A stretch of DNA of 64,000 bases from CAYLSV01 sp964386435 (GTDB taxonomy: Bacteria; Planctomycetota; Phycisphaerae; Tepidisphaerales; Tepidisphaeraceae): contig CAYLSV010000002.1 of assembly GCA_964386435.1 (NCBI GenBank), positions 28,558 to 92,557 of the forward strand, written 5' to 3'. Each line of letters opens with the position of its first letter. Positions within the stretch are counted from its first letter, which is position 1. The translations under genes were made by a program, and so were the position numbers. The notes beneath the pieces are model-generated. The model made no database searches and was not told where the DNA came from. It saw only the letters and a program-made list of their open reading frames with translations. Shown here in pieces: positions 9,083-17,215 of the stretch.

Positions 9083-9123
9083 TCGGACGCGTGCGGTGCC
9101 CACGTGGGGTGAGCACTCGTGGT

Positions 9124-9996
9124 TCAGTCCGTGAAGCGGAAGCGGATGATCGCGAGGATGGCTTTGATGCCGTCCTTCCAGGTGATTTTTTTGCCCTCCT
9201 CGTAGCTGCGGCCGTAGTAGGCGATGCCGACCTCGTAGATGCGCAGGCGGGGGCGCATCTTGGCGATTTTGGCCGTCACCTCCGGCTCGAAGCCGAAGCG
9301 GTCGCACTTGAGGTCCAAACGGCGCAGCACGTCGGTTTTGAACACCTTGTAGCAGACCTCCATGTCGGTCAGGTTCAGGTTGGTGAACATGTTCGACATG
9401 GTCGTCAGGAACCGATTGCCCATCGAGTGCCAGAAGTACAGCACGCGGTGCGGCTCGCCGATGAACCGGCTGCCGTAAACCACGTCGGCCCGGCCTTCGA
9501 GGATCGGGCCCAGCAGCTTGGGGTAATCCTGCGGGTCGTACTCCATGTCGGCGTCCTGCACGAGCACCACCTCGCCCCCGGCCACCTCGAACCCGCGCCG
9601 CAGGGCCGCGCCCTTGCCGCGGTTCTCGGGCTGGTGGTAGATGCGGAACTCGGTGTCGGGAAACAGCGTCGGCAGCTCGTCGAGCTTGGCGGCCGTGCCG
9701 TCCTTGGAGGCGTCGTTGACGCAGATGATCTCGCGGCCCACGCCCTCGGGCAGCGGGGCGTCGACGACCAGCTTCACCAGCGTCTGGACCGTCTCGGCCT
9801 CGTTGTAGACCGGGATGACGATCGACAACTTCGTGATGACCGGAGCTTTCACGGCAAGGTGCTCGGGCACGTCGGGAGCCGCGACCACCGGGGCGGGAGT
9901 TCGCTGGCGGGTTATCTCGGCCATCACCGGCCGGGCCGGAGCGGGGGAACGGCGGGCGAGATCGGGCGCGGTATCGGCGGGGGCAACAGACGGCAT
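9124..9996 (-). CDS. Family 2 glycosyltransferase (dolichyl/polyprenyl-phosphate mannose synthase type)
   Basis: 290 residues: a Pro/Ala-rich N-terminal extension of about 55, then a GT2 (GT-A fold) domain with LSIVIPVYNEAETV (about 57-70), VNDASKDGT (about 93) and the nucleotide-sugar metal motif QDADMEYDP (about 145). The segment LTDMEVCYKVFKT is characteristic of the DPM1/DPMS-like group that transfers a sugar onto a polyprenyl phosphate. There are no C-terminal transmembrane helices. Such proteins usually feed lipid-linked sugars into cell-envelope glycosylation. It stands alone; the nearest neighbours are unrelated. Confidence 0.87.
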   Translation of the reverse strand: MPSVAPADTAPDLARRSPAPARPVMAEITRQRTPAPVVAAPDVPEHLAVKAPVITKLSIVIPVYNEAETVQTLVKLVVDAPLPEGVGREIICVNDASKDGTAAKLDELPTLFPDTEFRIYHQPENRGKGAALRRGFEVAGGEVVLVQDADMEYDPQDYPKLLGPILEGRADVVYGSRFIGEPHRVLYFWHSMGNRFLTTMSNMFTNLNLTDMEVCYKVFKTDVLRRLDLKCDRFGFEPEVTAKIAKMRPRLRIYEVGIAYYGRSYEEGKKITWKDGIKAILAIIRFRFTD

Positions 9997-10242
9997 GGTA
10001 ACAAATGGCGGGCGACCCGATGCTAGCAGTTCCGCCCGTCGCGGGGCCAGCAGGGCGGGCTGCGGCGACGGCTTGTGGCGGGGCCGCCGCCGGGCGGGGG
10101 CGGTCGTGCCGGTTGCAGCGTCTGCGTGACATTACACGGTTTCTTCCACGGCGGCAGTTGCGGCAAACGCCCGCTGCGGTCAAGCTGTCGCCAGTTGGGG
10201 CGCGTTGGTGCAACCTGGCCGCGGAACCTTGTGGAGACGTCG

Positions 10243-10647
10243 ATGAGCGTGCAAAGCGTGCAGATGGAGTTGAGCAAAATCGTCATCAGCGAGGAGGCCG
10301 ACCAGCAGGTGATCATCCTCCGCGAGGTCGACGGCGACCGGCAGTTCCCGATCGTCATCGGCTCGCAGGAAGCCTTGGCCATCAACCGCCGCCTGCTCGG
10401 CGAGGCCCCGCCTCGGCCGCTGACGCACGATCTGCTCGCCGACGCCATCGACCAGCTCGGCGGCGTTGTCGCCCGCACCGAGGTGACCCATTTGCGGCAC
10501 CACACCTTCTTCGCCCGCATCCACCTCCGCCGCCCCGACGGCACCACCGTCGAGCTCGACTGCCGCCCGAGCGACGCGATCGCCCTGGGCGTTGCGAAAA
10601 TGGTCCCGATCTTCGTGGCCGAGGACGTGCTGGAGGAGGTGTGCTGA
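10243..10647 (+). CDS. Bifunctional nuclease (BFN/DUF151) family protein
   Basis: A 134-residue single-domain protein with the DUF151 pattern: MELSKIVISEEADQQVIILRE, FPIVIGSQEALAINR (about 36-50), RPLTHDLLADAI and the closing CRPSDAIALGVA. Plant relatives have DNase/RNase activity; bacterial function is mostly unproven. The start ATG at 10243 has GGAG 7-8 nt upstream, one of the few clear ribosome sites in the window. The stop is one base before the TTG of the next gene, so the two are probably co-transcribed. Confidence 0.85.
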   Translation: MSVQSVQMELSKIVISEEADQQVIILREVDGDRQFPIVIGSQEALAINRRLLGEAPPRPLTHDLLADAIDQLGGVVARTEVTHLRHHTFFARIHLRRPDGTTVELDCRPSDAIALGVAKMVPIFVAEDVLEEVC

Positions 10648-10648
10648 G

Positions 10649-11665
10649 TTGCAGACCCTTGGCCACGGCATCGACTTGGTGGACGTCGCCCGCATCCGGC
10701 GACTGCTGGATCAGCACGGCGAACGCTTCGTCAACAAATGCTTCACGCCCGGCGAGGCCGATTACTGCCGCGGCGGCGGGCGGCGGGACGTGGAGCGCTT
10801 CGCCGCACGCTTTGCGGCGAAGGAGGCGGCGCTCAAGGCTCTGGGCACCGGGCGGCGGGGCGAGATCGCGTGGACCGACATCGCCGTGGTCCGCGACGGT
10901 CTGGGCAAGCCGACGCTGCACGTCACCGGCGCGGCGGCCGAGCTGGCGGGGCGGCTGGGCGTGATGCGGTGGGACGTCTCGCTGTCGCACATCGAGACGC
11001 ACGCCACCGCCAGCGTCATCGCGACAGGGTTGCCGCCGATCGGGCCGGGCCCGGACCCGGCGGCGTTCGACCTCACCGTCTACCGGCAACTGCTAAGCGG
11101 GCGGACCTACGCAGACCCCGACGCGTATCTCTTGGCGCTGACGGCCCACTGCTTGGCGTGGTGCGGGCGGTACAACGCGACGCCGCCGAACGCGGTGGCC
11201 GAGCGGGAGGTAATGTTGCGCCAACTGTTCGACCGCGTCGGCGAGCGGCCGGTTGTCATGCCGCCGTTTCGCTGCGACTTCGGCAGGCACATTTCCTTGG
11301 GCGACCGCGTCTACCTGAACGTCGGCTGCGTGCTGCTCGACTGCGGCCGGATCACGATCGGCGACGACGTCTTCCTCGGCCCCGGCGTGCACGTCTACAC
11401 GCCGCACCACCCGCTCGATTCCGCGCACCGCCGCACCGGCGACGTAACGGCCCTGCCGGTCACGATCGAAAGCGCCACCTGGATCGGCGGCCACTCGACG
11501 ATCCTCCCGGGCGTCACCATCGGCCAGGGCAGCACCGTCGGCGCCGGCAGCGTGGTGACGAAGGACGTGCCGCCGGGCGTCATCGCGGCCGGCAACCCCT
11601 GCCGCGTTCTACGACCGGTGGGGGAGGATTCGGGGACGACCTTTACGGACGAACAACGTCGCTGA
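10649..11665 (+). CDS. Holo-ACP synthase fused to a maltose O-acetyltransferase-like domain
   Basis: A 338-residue two-domain protein. Residues 1 to about 130 are a complete AcpS: LGHGIDLVDVARIRRLL (Mg-binding Asp9) and RFAARFAAKEAALKALG with the catalytic Glu, followed by SLSHIETHATASVIA. AcpS attaches phosphopantetheine from CoA to acyl carrier protein. After a short linker, residues about 140-330 match sugar O-acetyltransferases of the Maa/NodL/LacA type: YRQLLSGRTYADPDAYL at the start, then left-handed beta-helix repeats with VYTPHHPLD (acetyl-transfer His) and GAGSVVTKDVPPGVIAAGNP. The frame is continuous with no internal stop. The TTG start abuts the previous stop. The fusion is unusual; both domains look intact. 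The TGA stop lies in the family C repeat. Confidence 0.85.
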   Translation: MQTLGHGIDLVDVARIRRLLDQHGERFVNKCFTPGEADYCRGGGRRDVERFAARFAAKEAALKALGTGRRGEIAWTDIAVVRDGLGKPTLHVTGAAAELAGRLGVMRWDVSLSHIETHATASVIATGLPPIGPGPDPAAFDLTVYRQLLSGRTYADPDAYLLALTAHCLAWCGRYNATPPNAVAEREVMLRQLFDRVGERPVVMPPFRCDFGRHISLGDRVYLNVGCVLLDCGRITIGDDVFLGPGVHVYTPHHPLDSAHRRTGDVTALPVTIESATWIGGHSTILPGVTIGQGSTVGAGSVVTKDVPPGVIAAGNPCRVLRPVGEDSGTTFTDEQRR

Positions 11666-11765
11666 AACCCCCACCGCTGCGTAGCAGCGGGGCTACGCAC
11701 GCTGTCCGAGCGAATTGGTGATCGGGCGTAGCCCCGCTGCTACGCAGCGGTGGGGGCCTCAGCGA
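11659..11765. repeat. Family C inverted repeat pair
   Basis: Two 40-bp inverted copies at 11659-11698 and 11726-11765, identical at 38 positions and containing CCGCTGCGTAGCAGCGG. The left copy overlaps the end of the AcpS fusion gene and supplies its TGA. It lies between convergent genes. The two mismatches remain G-U pairs in a transcript from the minus strand. A third copy starts at 63972. Confidence 0.9.
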
Positions 11766-11780
11766 TGTTGAATCGACAGC

Positions 11781-12137
11781 TCAAAGCGCTGGCAGCGTGA
11801 TCTCCTGGCCGACGTTCATCGAGCCGGGTTGCACCCGCGGATTGGCCGCGGCGATATCTCGCCAGCGTTGGCCGTCGCCGAGTTCGCGCTCGGCGATGTT
11901 CCAGAACGTGTCGCCGCGCCGCACCACGTACGTCCGCGGCTGGCCCGCCGCCGGCTCCTCGAACTCGACGGGGATCAGCCCCTCGCCGGGCGTTTGCGTC
12001 AACAGCGGGTCCCGCGCCGGCAACGGCTGCGGCGCCGGCCCGACATCAAGCACCGCCGGCTCACGCGGCGGCGGGGCATCCGAGGTGCAGCCGACAAGCA
12101 CGGCGGCGATGCTGAGGAGGAAAATCAACCGGCCCAT
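11781..12137 (-). CDS. LysM-domain lipoprotein
   Basis: 118 residues. A lipoprotein signal (FLLSIAAVLVGC, lipidated Cys at 16) is followed by a Pro-rich linker and one LysM domain (about 69-117: YVVRRGDTFWNIAERELGDG, then WRDIAAANP and a closing ITLPAL). LysM binds N-acetylglucosamine-containing glycans, so the protein probably sits at the cell wall or outer membrane. It has no catalytic domain. It shares an upstream region containing a heptamer-repeat hairpin with the divergent hydrolase gene. Confidence 0.85.
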   Translation of the reverse strand: MGRLIFLLSIAAVLVGCTSDAPPPREPAVLDVGPAPQPLPARDPLLTQTPGEGLIPVEFEEPAAGQPRTYVVRRGDTFWNIAERELGDGQRWRDIAAANPRVQPGSMNVGQEITLPAL

Positions 12138-12167
12138 GAGGTGGTTTATCGGACGGAAGGGGCCGGG

Positions 12168-12337
12168 TTCTTTGTTCTTTGTTCTTGGTCATTTGTTGTT
12201 GGTCATTTGTTCTTCGTCCTTTGTCATTTGTTCTTTGTCATTGATCCTCTGCCGTCCGTTCCCCGCCGACCTTGGTGACGGGTGATCGAGCGTCGGGACA
12301 AAGGACGAAGGACAAAGAACAAAGGACAAAGAACAAC
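12168..12337. repeat. Family A heptamer repeats in inverted arrangement
   Basis: Left array 12168-12247 has about eleven 7-bp words of the type TTCTTTG/TCATTTG; right array 12295-12337 has six words of the type AGGACAA/AGAACAA, roughly the reverse complement. The spacer is about 47 bp. The pair fills the divergent intergenic region between the LysM lipoprotein and the hydrolase, so it cannot be a normal terminator for either. Confidence 0.85.
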
Positions 12338-12348
12338 TCGTCGCCCCC

Positions 12349-12354
12349 TACGCT
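12349..12354 (+). promoter_or_regulatory. Putative -10 box, leaderless start
   Basis: TACGCT, 7 nt before the GTG at 12362. It supports starting the hydrolase at 12362 and not in the heptamer array. Confidence 0.4.
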
Positions 12355-12361
12355 CGCCGCC

Positions 12362-13258
12362 GTGGGGTCACTCGCTGCCTTTTACACGTTCGGGTTGATC
12401 CTGCTGCTCGTCGGGGCGGCGCTGGTGGTCATCGTGGTCCTCGGGCAGATGCGGCGGGTGTTGCGGCCGCCTCGGATGGACGACGCGCGGGCGCTGCGGA
12501 CGCTGGGGCGACTCACGCCAGCGGACGTGGGGCTGCCGTGGGAGGCGACGACGTTCCGCCACGACGGCCTGGAGCTGGCGGCGTGGCGGGTCGATCTGGC
12601 CGACTGCGACCGCACCGTCGTCATCGTCCACGGCTACGCCGATGCCAAGGTTGGGGCGCTGGCGTGGGCACCGCTGTGGCGGGAGTTGGGCTACAACCTC
12701 TTGCTCGTCGACCTCCGCGGCCACGGCGACAGCGGCGGCGAGCAGACAACCATTGGTGATCGTGAGCGGGACGATCTGGACGCCGTGCTCAACACCCTTC
12801 ACGCCGAGCAACCGGGGCGGATGAAGCACGTCGCACTGTTCGGCATCAGCTTGGGCGCGGTTTGCGTCGCGGCCTGTGCGGTTCGGCGGGATGACGTTGA
12901 CCTGGTGGTGCTCGAATGCCCTTACGGCGACTTCGTGACGGCCGTGACCCGCCACGCGCAGCAGGCCGGGCTGCCGTTGATGGCGACGGTGCCGTGGAGC
13001 ACCCGCCGTGCCCTGGCCGCCGCTGGCGTGGACGAGCCGAGCGTCCGGCCGACGAACACGATCCCGCAGATCAAGGCGAAGTTGCTGACCATCGCCGCCA
13101 GCGATGACGTCTACGCCAGCGACGCTGACCGCGACGCCCTGCGGGCCGCCACCGAACAAGCCGGCGGCCGGTTCGAGGTGTTCGACGCGCCGCACGTCAT
13201 GGGGCTGTCGGTCGATCCGGAGCGCTATGCCGCGTTGCTGGCGGAGGTGGTGCGGTAA
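12362..13258 (+). CDS. Membrane-anchored alpha/beta hydrolase
   Basis: 298 residues from GTG 12362. A single N-terminal transmembrane helix (about 8-30, FGLILLLVGAALVVIVV) leads to an alpha/beta hydrolase domain: TVVIVHGYADAKV (oxyanion-hole strand), LLVDLRGHGDSGGE and the nucleophile elbow GISLGA (Ser163). A late Asp (ASDDVYASDAD) and His (APHVMGL) complete a plausible triad. It is closest in layout to S33-like acyl-ester hydrolases; the substrate is unknown. The frame stays open 90 bp further upstream, but those codons are heptamer repeat (RTKDKEQRTKNN) and are unlikely to be translated. Confidence 0.85.
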   Translation: MGSLAAFYTFGLILLLVGAALVVIVVLGQMRRVLRPPRMDDARALRTLGRLTPADVGLPWEATTFRHDGLELAAWRVDLADCDRTVVIVHGYADAKVGALAWAPLWRELGYNLLLVDLRGHGDSGGEQTTIGDRERDDLDAVLNTLHAEQPGRMKHVALFGISLGAVCVAACAVRRDDVDLVVLECPYGDFVTAVTRHAQQAGLPLMATVPWSTRRALAAAGVDEPSVRPTNTIPQIKAKLLTIAASDDVYASDADRDALRAATEQAGGRFEVFDAPHVMGLSVDPERYAALLAEVVR

Positions 13259-13311
13259 CGGGGTCGGTCGTGCGTTGCCCACACCAGCGAACGCACGATG
13301 AGAAGTGCAGC

Positions 13312-13341
13312 AACTAACCACGGACAACGGACCACGGACTA
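13312..13341. repeat. Family A heptamer repeats (CACGGAC type)
   Basis: Words CACGGAC, AACGGAC, CACGGAC follow one another at 7-bp period. GTGGTCCA at 13351-13358 is complementary to part of the array, giving a short hairpin that includes the start of the next gene. Confidence 0.6.
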
Positions 13342-13345
13342 AGAT
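13340..13345 (+). promoter_or_regulatory. Putative -10 box, leaderless start
   Basis: TAAGAT, 5 nt before the GTG at 13351 of the MacB-like permease; it directly follows the heptamer array. Confidence 0.4.
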
Positions 13346-13350
13346 CGGCC

Positions 13351-14658
13351 GTGGTCCACTTCATGCTCGCCAACATTCGCCTGGGGCTCCGTAACCTGCT
13401 GCTGCACAAGCTGCGGTCGCTGCTGACGGCCCTGGGCATCATCTTCGGCGTCACGGCGGTGATCGTCATGGTCGCCATCGGGCAGGGGGCCAAGGAGCAG
13501 GCGCGGGCGGAGATGGATCGGTTGGGGCCGCGAAACATCGTCATCCGCAGCACGCTGCCGCCCGAGAGCACCGAGGCCGGCAACCAGAGCCGGATGTCGA
13601 TCTACGGCCTGACGCGCGAGGATTTGGCGCGCCTCGAGACGGTGCCCGGCGTGCGGTACGTCGTGCCGATGCGCGACACCGGGCAGCCGGTGATCCGCGG
13701 CGACACGCGGGCCCCGACGGCCAACACGATCGCCACGACGCCGGAGCTGTTCGAGACGATCAACCTCGAGCTCGCCCGCGGCCAGTACTTCACGCAGGAC
13801 CACTACGACAACGCCGCCGCCGTCGCCGTCATCGGGGCGGAGGTGGCCCGCAAGCTGTTCCCCTACGACGACCCGCTGGGGCAGGGCATCCGTTTGGGCA
13901 ACGCCGACTCGGGCAGCGTGACGGTCACGATCGTCGGCGTGATGAAGCCGACCGGGCTGTCAGCCGGGAGTGACAAGCAGTCGATTATCGACCGCGACAT
14001 CGACTCTGACGTCTACCTGCCGATGACGCTCTCGCGGACCGTGGTCGGCGACACGCTGTTCAAGCGGGAGCAGGGGGCGCTCAAGATCGAGAAGGTCGAG
14101 CTGACCGAGGTGTGGCTGCAGGCGAACTCGATCGAGACGGTCGAAAAGATCGCCGGCATTGCGGAGAAGGCGGTGAACCTGCCCGAGCGACAGGACGCGG
14201 TCTTGCAAGCCCCGATCCAGTTGCTCCGTGCTGCCGAGCGGCAGCAGGCGATCTTCAACTACATTATGGTCACAATCGCCTGCTTCAGCCTCGTGGTGGG
14301 CGGCATCGGGATCATGAACATCATGCTCGCCACCGTCACCGAGCGGACCAAGGAGATCGGCATCCGCCGCGCCTTGGGGGCCAAGCGGCGGCACATCACG
14401 CTGCAGTTTCTGATCGAAACCAGCGTCATCAGCCTCAGCGGCGGCCTGATGGGCGTGGCCTTGGGCACCGGCGGGGCGCTGCTGTTGCCGAAAATCACCG
14501 GCTTTTTTAGCGAGAACGCCGACTACACGACCAGCGTGACGACGTGGAGCGTCGTCGGCAGCTTCATCATCAGCGGCCTCATCGGCGTCGTCTTCGGCCT
14601 TTACCCGGCGATCAAAGCCGCCCACATGAGCCCCATCGAAGCGCTGCGGCACGACTGA
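13351..14658 (+). CDS. MacB-like ABC transporter permease
   Basis: 435 residues with the MacB/FtsX permease layout: transmembrane helix 1 near 20-45 inside LLLHKLRSLLTALGIIFGVTAV, a large periplasmic MacB-PCD domain (about 50-290), then three helices near 305-330, 355-390 and 400-425, with the conserved loop TERTKEIGIRRALGAK. Type VII ABC systems of this kind move substrates in the periplasm by mechanotransmission. The partner ATPase and any membrane-fusion protein are not adjacent; the preceding gene is a hydrolase. GTG 13351 is chosen from the box 5 nt upstream; ATG 13363 is the alternative. Confidence 0.88.
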   Translation: MVHFMLANIRLGLRNLLLHKLRSLLTALGIIFGVTAVIVMVAIGQGAKEQARAEMDRLGPRNIVIRSTLPPESTEAGNQSRMSIYGLTREDLARLETVPGVRYVVPMRDTGQPVIRGDTRAPTANTIATTPELFETINLELARGQYFTQDHYDNAAAVAVIGAEVARKLFPYDDPLGQGIRLGNADSGSVTVTIVGVMKPTGLSAGSDKQSIIDRDIDSDVYLPMTLSRTVVGDTLFKREQGALKIEKVELTEVWLQANSIETVEKIAGIAEKAVNLPERQDAVLQAPIQLLRAAERQQAIFNYIMVTIACFSLVVGGIGIMNIMLATVTERTKEIGIRRALGAKRRHITLQFLIETSVISLSGGLMGVALGTGGALLLPKITGFFSENADYTTSVTTWSVVGSFIISGLIGVVFGLYPAIKAAHMSPIEALRHD

Positions 14659-14678
14659 GGGCGTTTCACACGAAGTCA

Positions 14679-14736
14679 GGTAGCTGCGGTGCAACGCACC
14701 GCCGTCCGGACTGCAATGCGTTGCATCGCAGCTACC
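14679..14736. repeat. Family B-like inverted repeat between convergent genes
   Basis: GGTAGCTGCG opens a 21-bp arm (14679-14699) whose reverse copy is at 14716-14736. The two differing positions are transitions that keep G-U pairing in one strand's RNA. The inner bases (GTGCAACGCA) differ from the other family B units. It lies between the MacB-like permease and the protease gene and may terminate both. Confidence 0.75.
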
Positions 14737-14750
14737 TCACGAAGTCCACT

Positions 14751-16217
14751 TCATCGGGAAGCGCGGTGGCGCAGGATTACCACACGCTGCCCTTCGCGAT
14801 TTTCCACGATCAGGCGGGCACCGCGTTCCAAATCGGCGGCGTTCAGAAATTCCACGAACTCCTCGGCATCATCGATGTCGCGGCCGTCGAGCTCGAGGAT
14901 CACGTCGTTGGGCAGCAACCCGCTGGCGGCGGCACTGGTGTTGCGGGTCAGGCCGGTGATCCGCACGCCGTCGCGGTCGCGGGTGTCGGTGATCGAGATG
15001 CCGAGGTCGCGCGGCCGGATCGCGGCGCGAGCCGGATCGAACGGGCGGGGCTGGCTGAGCGAGAGCAGGTTATCCGGCTGCTCGCCGAGGTTGACCTCGA
15101 CCTCGCGGACCTCGCCACGCCGCCAGATCGTCAACTCCACCGGCTCGCCCGGCGGCAGATCGGCGATCTCGAACCGCAGCTCCCGGCTCGTCGCCGTCTC
15201 GACGCCCTCGACCGCCAGCACCACGTCGCCCGGTTGCAGCACGTCGCCGGTCGGGCCGTTGCGGTAGACCTCGGTCACGAGCACACCCGTCAGCTCGCCC
15301 GGCAAATCGAGTCGCGCACGCACCTCGACGTCGCCGGCGTCGCGTATGCCCACGCCCAACCAGCCGCGGCGGACGCGGCCGTCGTCGCGGAGCTGTTCGT
15401 AGACGCGCCTGGCCAGCTCGCTGGGGATGGCGAAGCCGATGCCGTCGAACCCGCCGCTGCGGCTGGCGATGGCGCTGTTGATGCCCACGACCTCGCCGCG
15501 CAGATTCACCAGCGGCCCGCCAGAGTTGCCGGGGTTGATCGCGGCATCGGTCTGGATGAACTGCTCATAACCGTTGGGCCCCAGGATGCCCGGTCCGCGA
15601 CCACCCAGAGCGTCGGCGGTGCTGCGGCCGGTTGCGCTGACGATGCCGGCCGTCATCGATCCGACGTAGCCGAAGGGTGACCCGAAGGCCAAGACCCAAT
15701 CGCCCTTGCCGAGCACCTCCGAATCACCCCAACGCGCCGGCACCAGCCGCCGGGCGGTGATCTCGACAACGGCGAGGTCTGTTTTCGGGTCGGCGGCGAC
15801 CACGGTGCCGGGCAGCTCGCGGCCGTCGTAGAGCGTGATGTTCACGCGGTTGGCGTTGTCGATCACGTGGTTGTTGGTCAGGATGATGCCGCGGTTGCCC
15901 TCGACGTCGAGGATCACGCCGCTGCCGTTGCCCATGCTCCGCATCCGCCCCTGCCGGCCGTCGACGGTGCGGCCGACGGTGATGTCGACCACGCTCGGCT
16001 CGACCGCGACGCTGACGGTGCGGAACACGTTCGACAGCTGGACGACGCCCGCCATGTCGCGGTCGTTTTGTAGCAGATCGCGGGCTTCGTCGACGTCCTG
16101 GGCCAGCGCGAGGTGGGCCGAATTCAGCAGCAACGTGTTGCCGCCGACCACGGTGAGCGCCCCGGCACCGAAAACGGCACCGGCGATCATCCAACGCTTC
16201 AGGGCAGGGTGCATCAT
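14751..16217 (-). CDS. HtrA/DegP-like serine protease with two PDZ domains
   Basis: 488 residues: an N-terminal signal/anchor (about 10-32), a trypsin-like domain with the catalytic triad His117 (LTNNHVID), Asp147 (KTDLAVV) and Ser232 (PGNSGGPL), then PDZ1 (about 285-375) and PDZ2 (about 395-475, ending in the typical DVILELDGRDIDDAEEF segment). Such periplasmic proteases degrade or refold damaged envelope proteins. Two ATG codons are adjacent at 16217 and 16214. The start is 19 bp after panB's stop on the same strand, so it probably shares the panB transcript even though the functions are unrelated. Confidence 0.93.
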   Translation of the reverse strand: MMHPALKRWMIAGAVFGAGALTVVGGNTLLLNSAHLALAQDVDEARDLLQNDRDMAGVVQLSNVFRTVSVAVEPSVVDITVGRTVDGRQGRMRSMGNGSGVILDVEGNRGIILTNNHVIDNANRVNITLYDGRELPGTVVAADPKTDLAVVEITARRLVPARWGDSEVLGKGDWVLAFGSPFGYVGSMTAGIVSATGRSTADALGGRGPGILGPNGYEQFIQTDAAINPGNSGGPLVNLRGEVVGINSAIASRSGGFDGIGFAIPSELARRVYEQLRDDGRVRRGWLGVGIRDAGDVEVRARLDLPGELTGVLVTEVYRNGPTGDVLQPGDVVLAVEGVETATSRELRFEIADLPPGEPVELTIWRRGEVREVEVNLGEQPDNLLSLSQPRPFDPARAAIRPRDLGISITDTRDRDGVRITGLTRNTSAAASGLLPNDVILELDGRDIDDAEEFVEFLNAADLERGARLIVENREGQRVVILRHRASR

Positions 16218-16236
16218 GGGTGAGTTCGTGAAAAGA

Positions 16237-17076
16237 TCAAAACATGCCGAACGTTCTCAATTGCCGTGCCAGTTGCTCGGCCTCGCCTTCGAGCATCGGG
16301 TAGACGTGCTCGGCGGCTGGATACGCGGCCGTGGCAACCGCCTGTTGGTACGCCCGAATGATGGACTCGGTTTGCGCCAAGACACCCTCGCCGACCGCGT
16401 CGAGTTGCGGCACGAACCGCGGCGGGCCGTCGGTCAAACCGAGCAAGTCGGGCGTGACGACCACGTAACTTTCGCAGCCGGGTCCTGCTCCGCAGCCGAT
16501 GACGGGGCACGTGACATGCTCCTGGATCGTGGCGGTCGCCTCGGGTGTCACGGCTTCCAGCAGCAACCCGGCAGCGCCGGCGGTCTCGAGGGCCTGGCAA
16601 AGTTTCAGCAAGTCGATTGCCTCCGCCGCGGTCCGCCCTGCGTAGCGGTGGCCGAAGCGTTGCACGCTTTGCGGCGTCAGCCCGACGTGCCCGATCACCG
16701 CCACCCCGGCCGCGGCGAGTTGTTCGATGAGCGGCAAATGAGCCGCCGTCACCTCCAGCTTCACCGCGTCGGCCGTCGTCTGCTTCACGCTCTGGCAGAT
16801 TCGGTTCACCGCGTCCGGCCCGTGGTAGCTGCCGAACGCCATGTCGAGCACGAGGCAGGCCTCGGGGTGTCCTCGCCGCACGCCGCGGCAGAGTTCGTCG
16901 AGAAAATCCTGCGTCACCGGCAGCGTGTGGCGGTGCCCGAGCACCACGTTCGCCGCCGAGTCGCCGATGAGCAGGTAATCGACGCCGCAACGGGCCAGCA
17001 TCCGGGCCGTCAGCACGTCGTAGCAGGTGAGCATGGCCCGCGGCGGCGAGCCGTCCAGTTGACGCAACGTCGGCAC
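16237..17076 (-). CDS. panB: 3-methyl-2-oxobutanoate hydroxymethyltransferase (PanB)
   Basis: 279 residues, a normal length. PanB transfers a hydroxymethyl group from methylenetetrahydrofolate to ketoisovalerate, the first step of pantothenate synthesis. Visible are the N-terminal MLTCYDVLTARMLARCGVD, metal-binding Asp39 (LIGDSAANV) and Asp78 (LVLDMAFGS), VKLE, GHVGLTPQ (about 128) and the catalytic Glu in LLLEAVT. The family decamer assembles in the cytoplasm. The start is GTG at 17076, supported by TAGCAT 5 nt upstream. panC and panD are not in the window. It leads into the protease gene. Confidence 0.93.
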   Translation of the reverse strand: MPTLRQLDGSPPRAMLTCYDVLTARMLARCGVDYLLIGDSAANVVLGHRHTLPVTQDFLDELCRGVRRGHPEACLVLDMAFGSYHGPDAVNRICQSVKQTTADAVKLEVTAAHLPLIEQLAAAGVAVIGHVGLTPQSVQRFGHRYAGRTAAEAIDLLKLCQALETAGAAGLLLEAVTPEATATIQEHVTCPVIGCGAGPGCESYVVVTPDLLGLTDGPPRFVPQLDAVGEGVLAQTESIIRAYQQAVATAAYPAAEHVYPMLEGEAEQLARQLRTFGMF

Positions 17077-17081
17077 GCCGC

Positions 17082-17087
17082 ATGCTA
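17082..17087 (-). promoter_or_regulatory. Putative -10 box, leaderless start of panB
   Basis: TAGCAT on the minus strand, 5 nt before the GTG start of panB. Confidence 0.45.
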
Positions 17088-17215
17088 CGCCAAGGCGGCG
17101 GATCGGGCCCCGATTTGGCCCAGCGGCAGCACCGCGGTAGACTCGCCGCCCAAGCCACGGGTCGCCGACCGGCGGCCGCCCGCGTGGCGTTCCCCTGTCC
17201 CACCGCCGGGAGTGC

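Noticed and set aside
12272..12361. Longer N-terminus for the alpha/beta hydrolase
   Set aside because: The extra codons are heptamer repeat; TACGCT 7 nt before GTG 12362 gives a better start.
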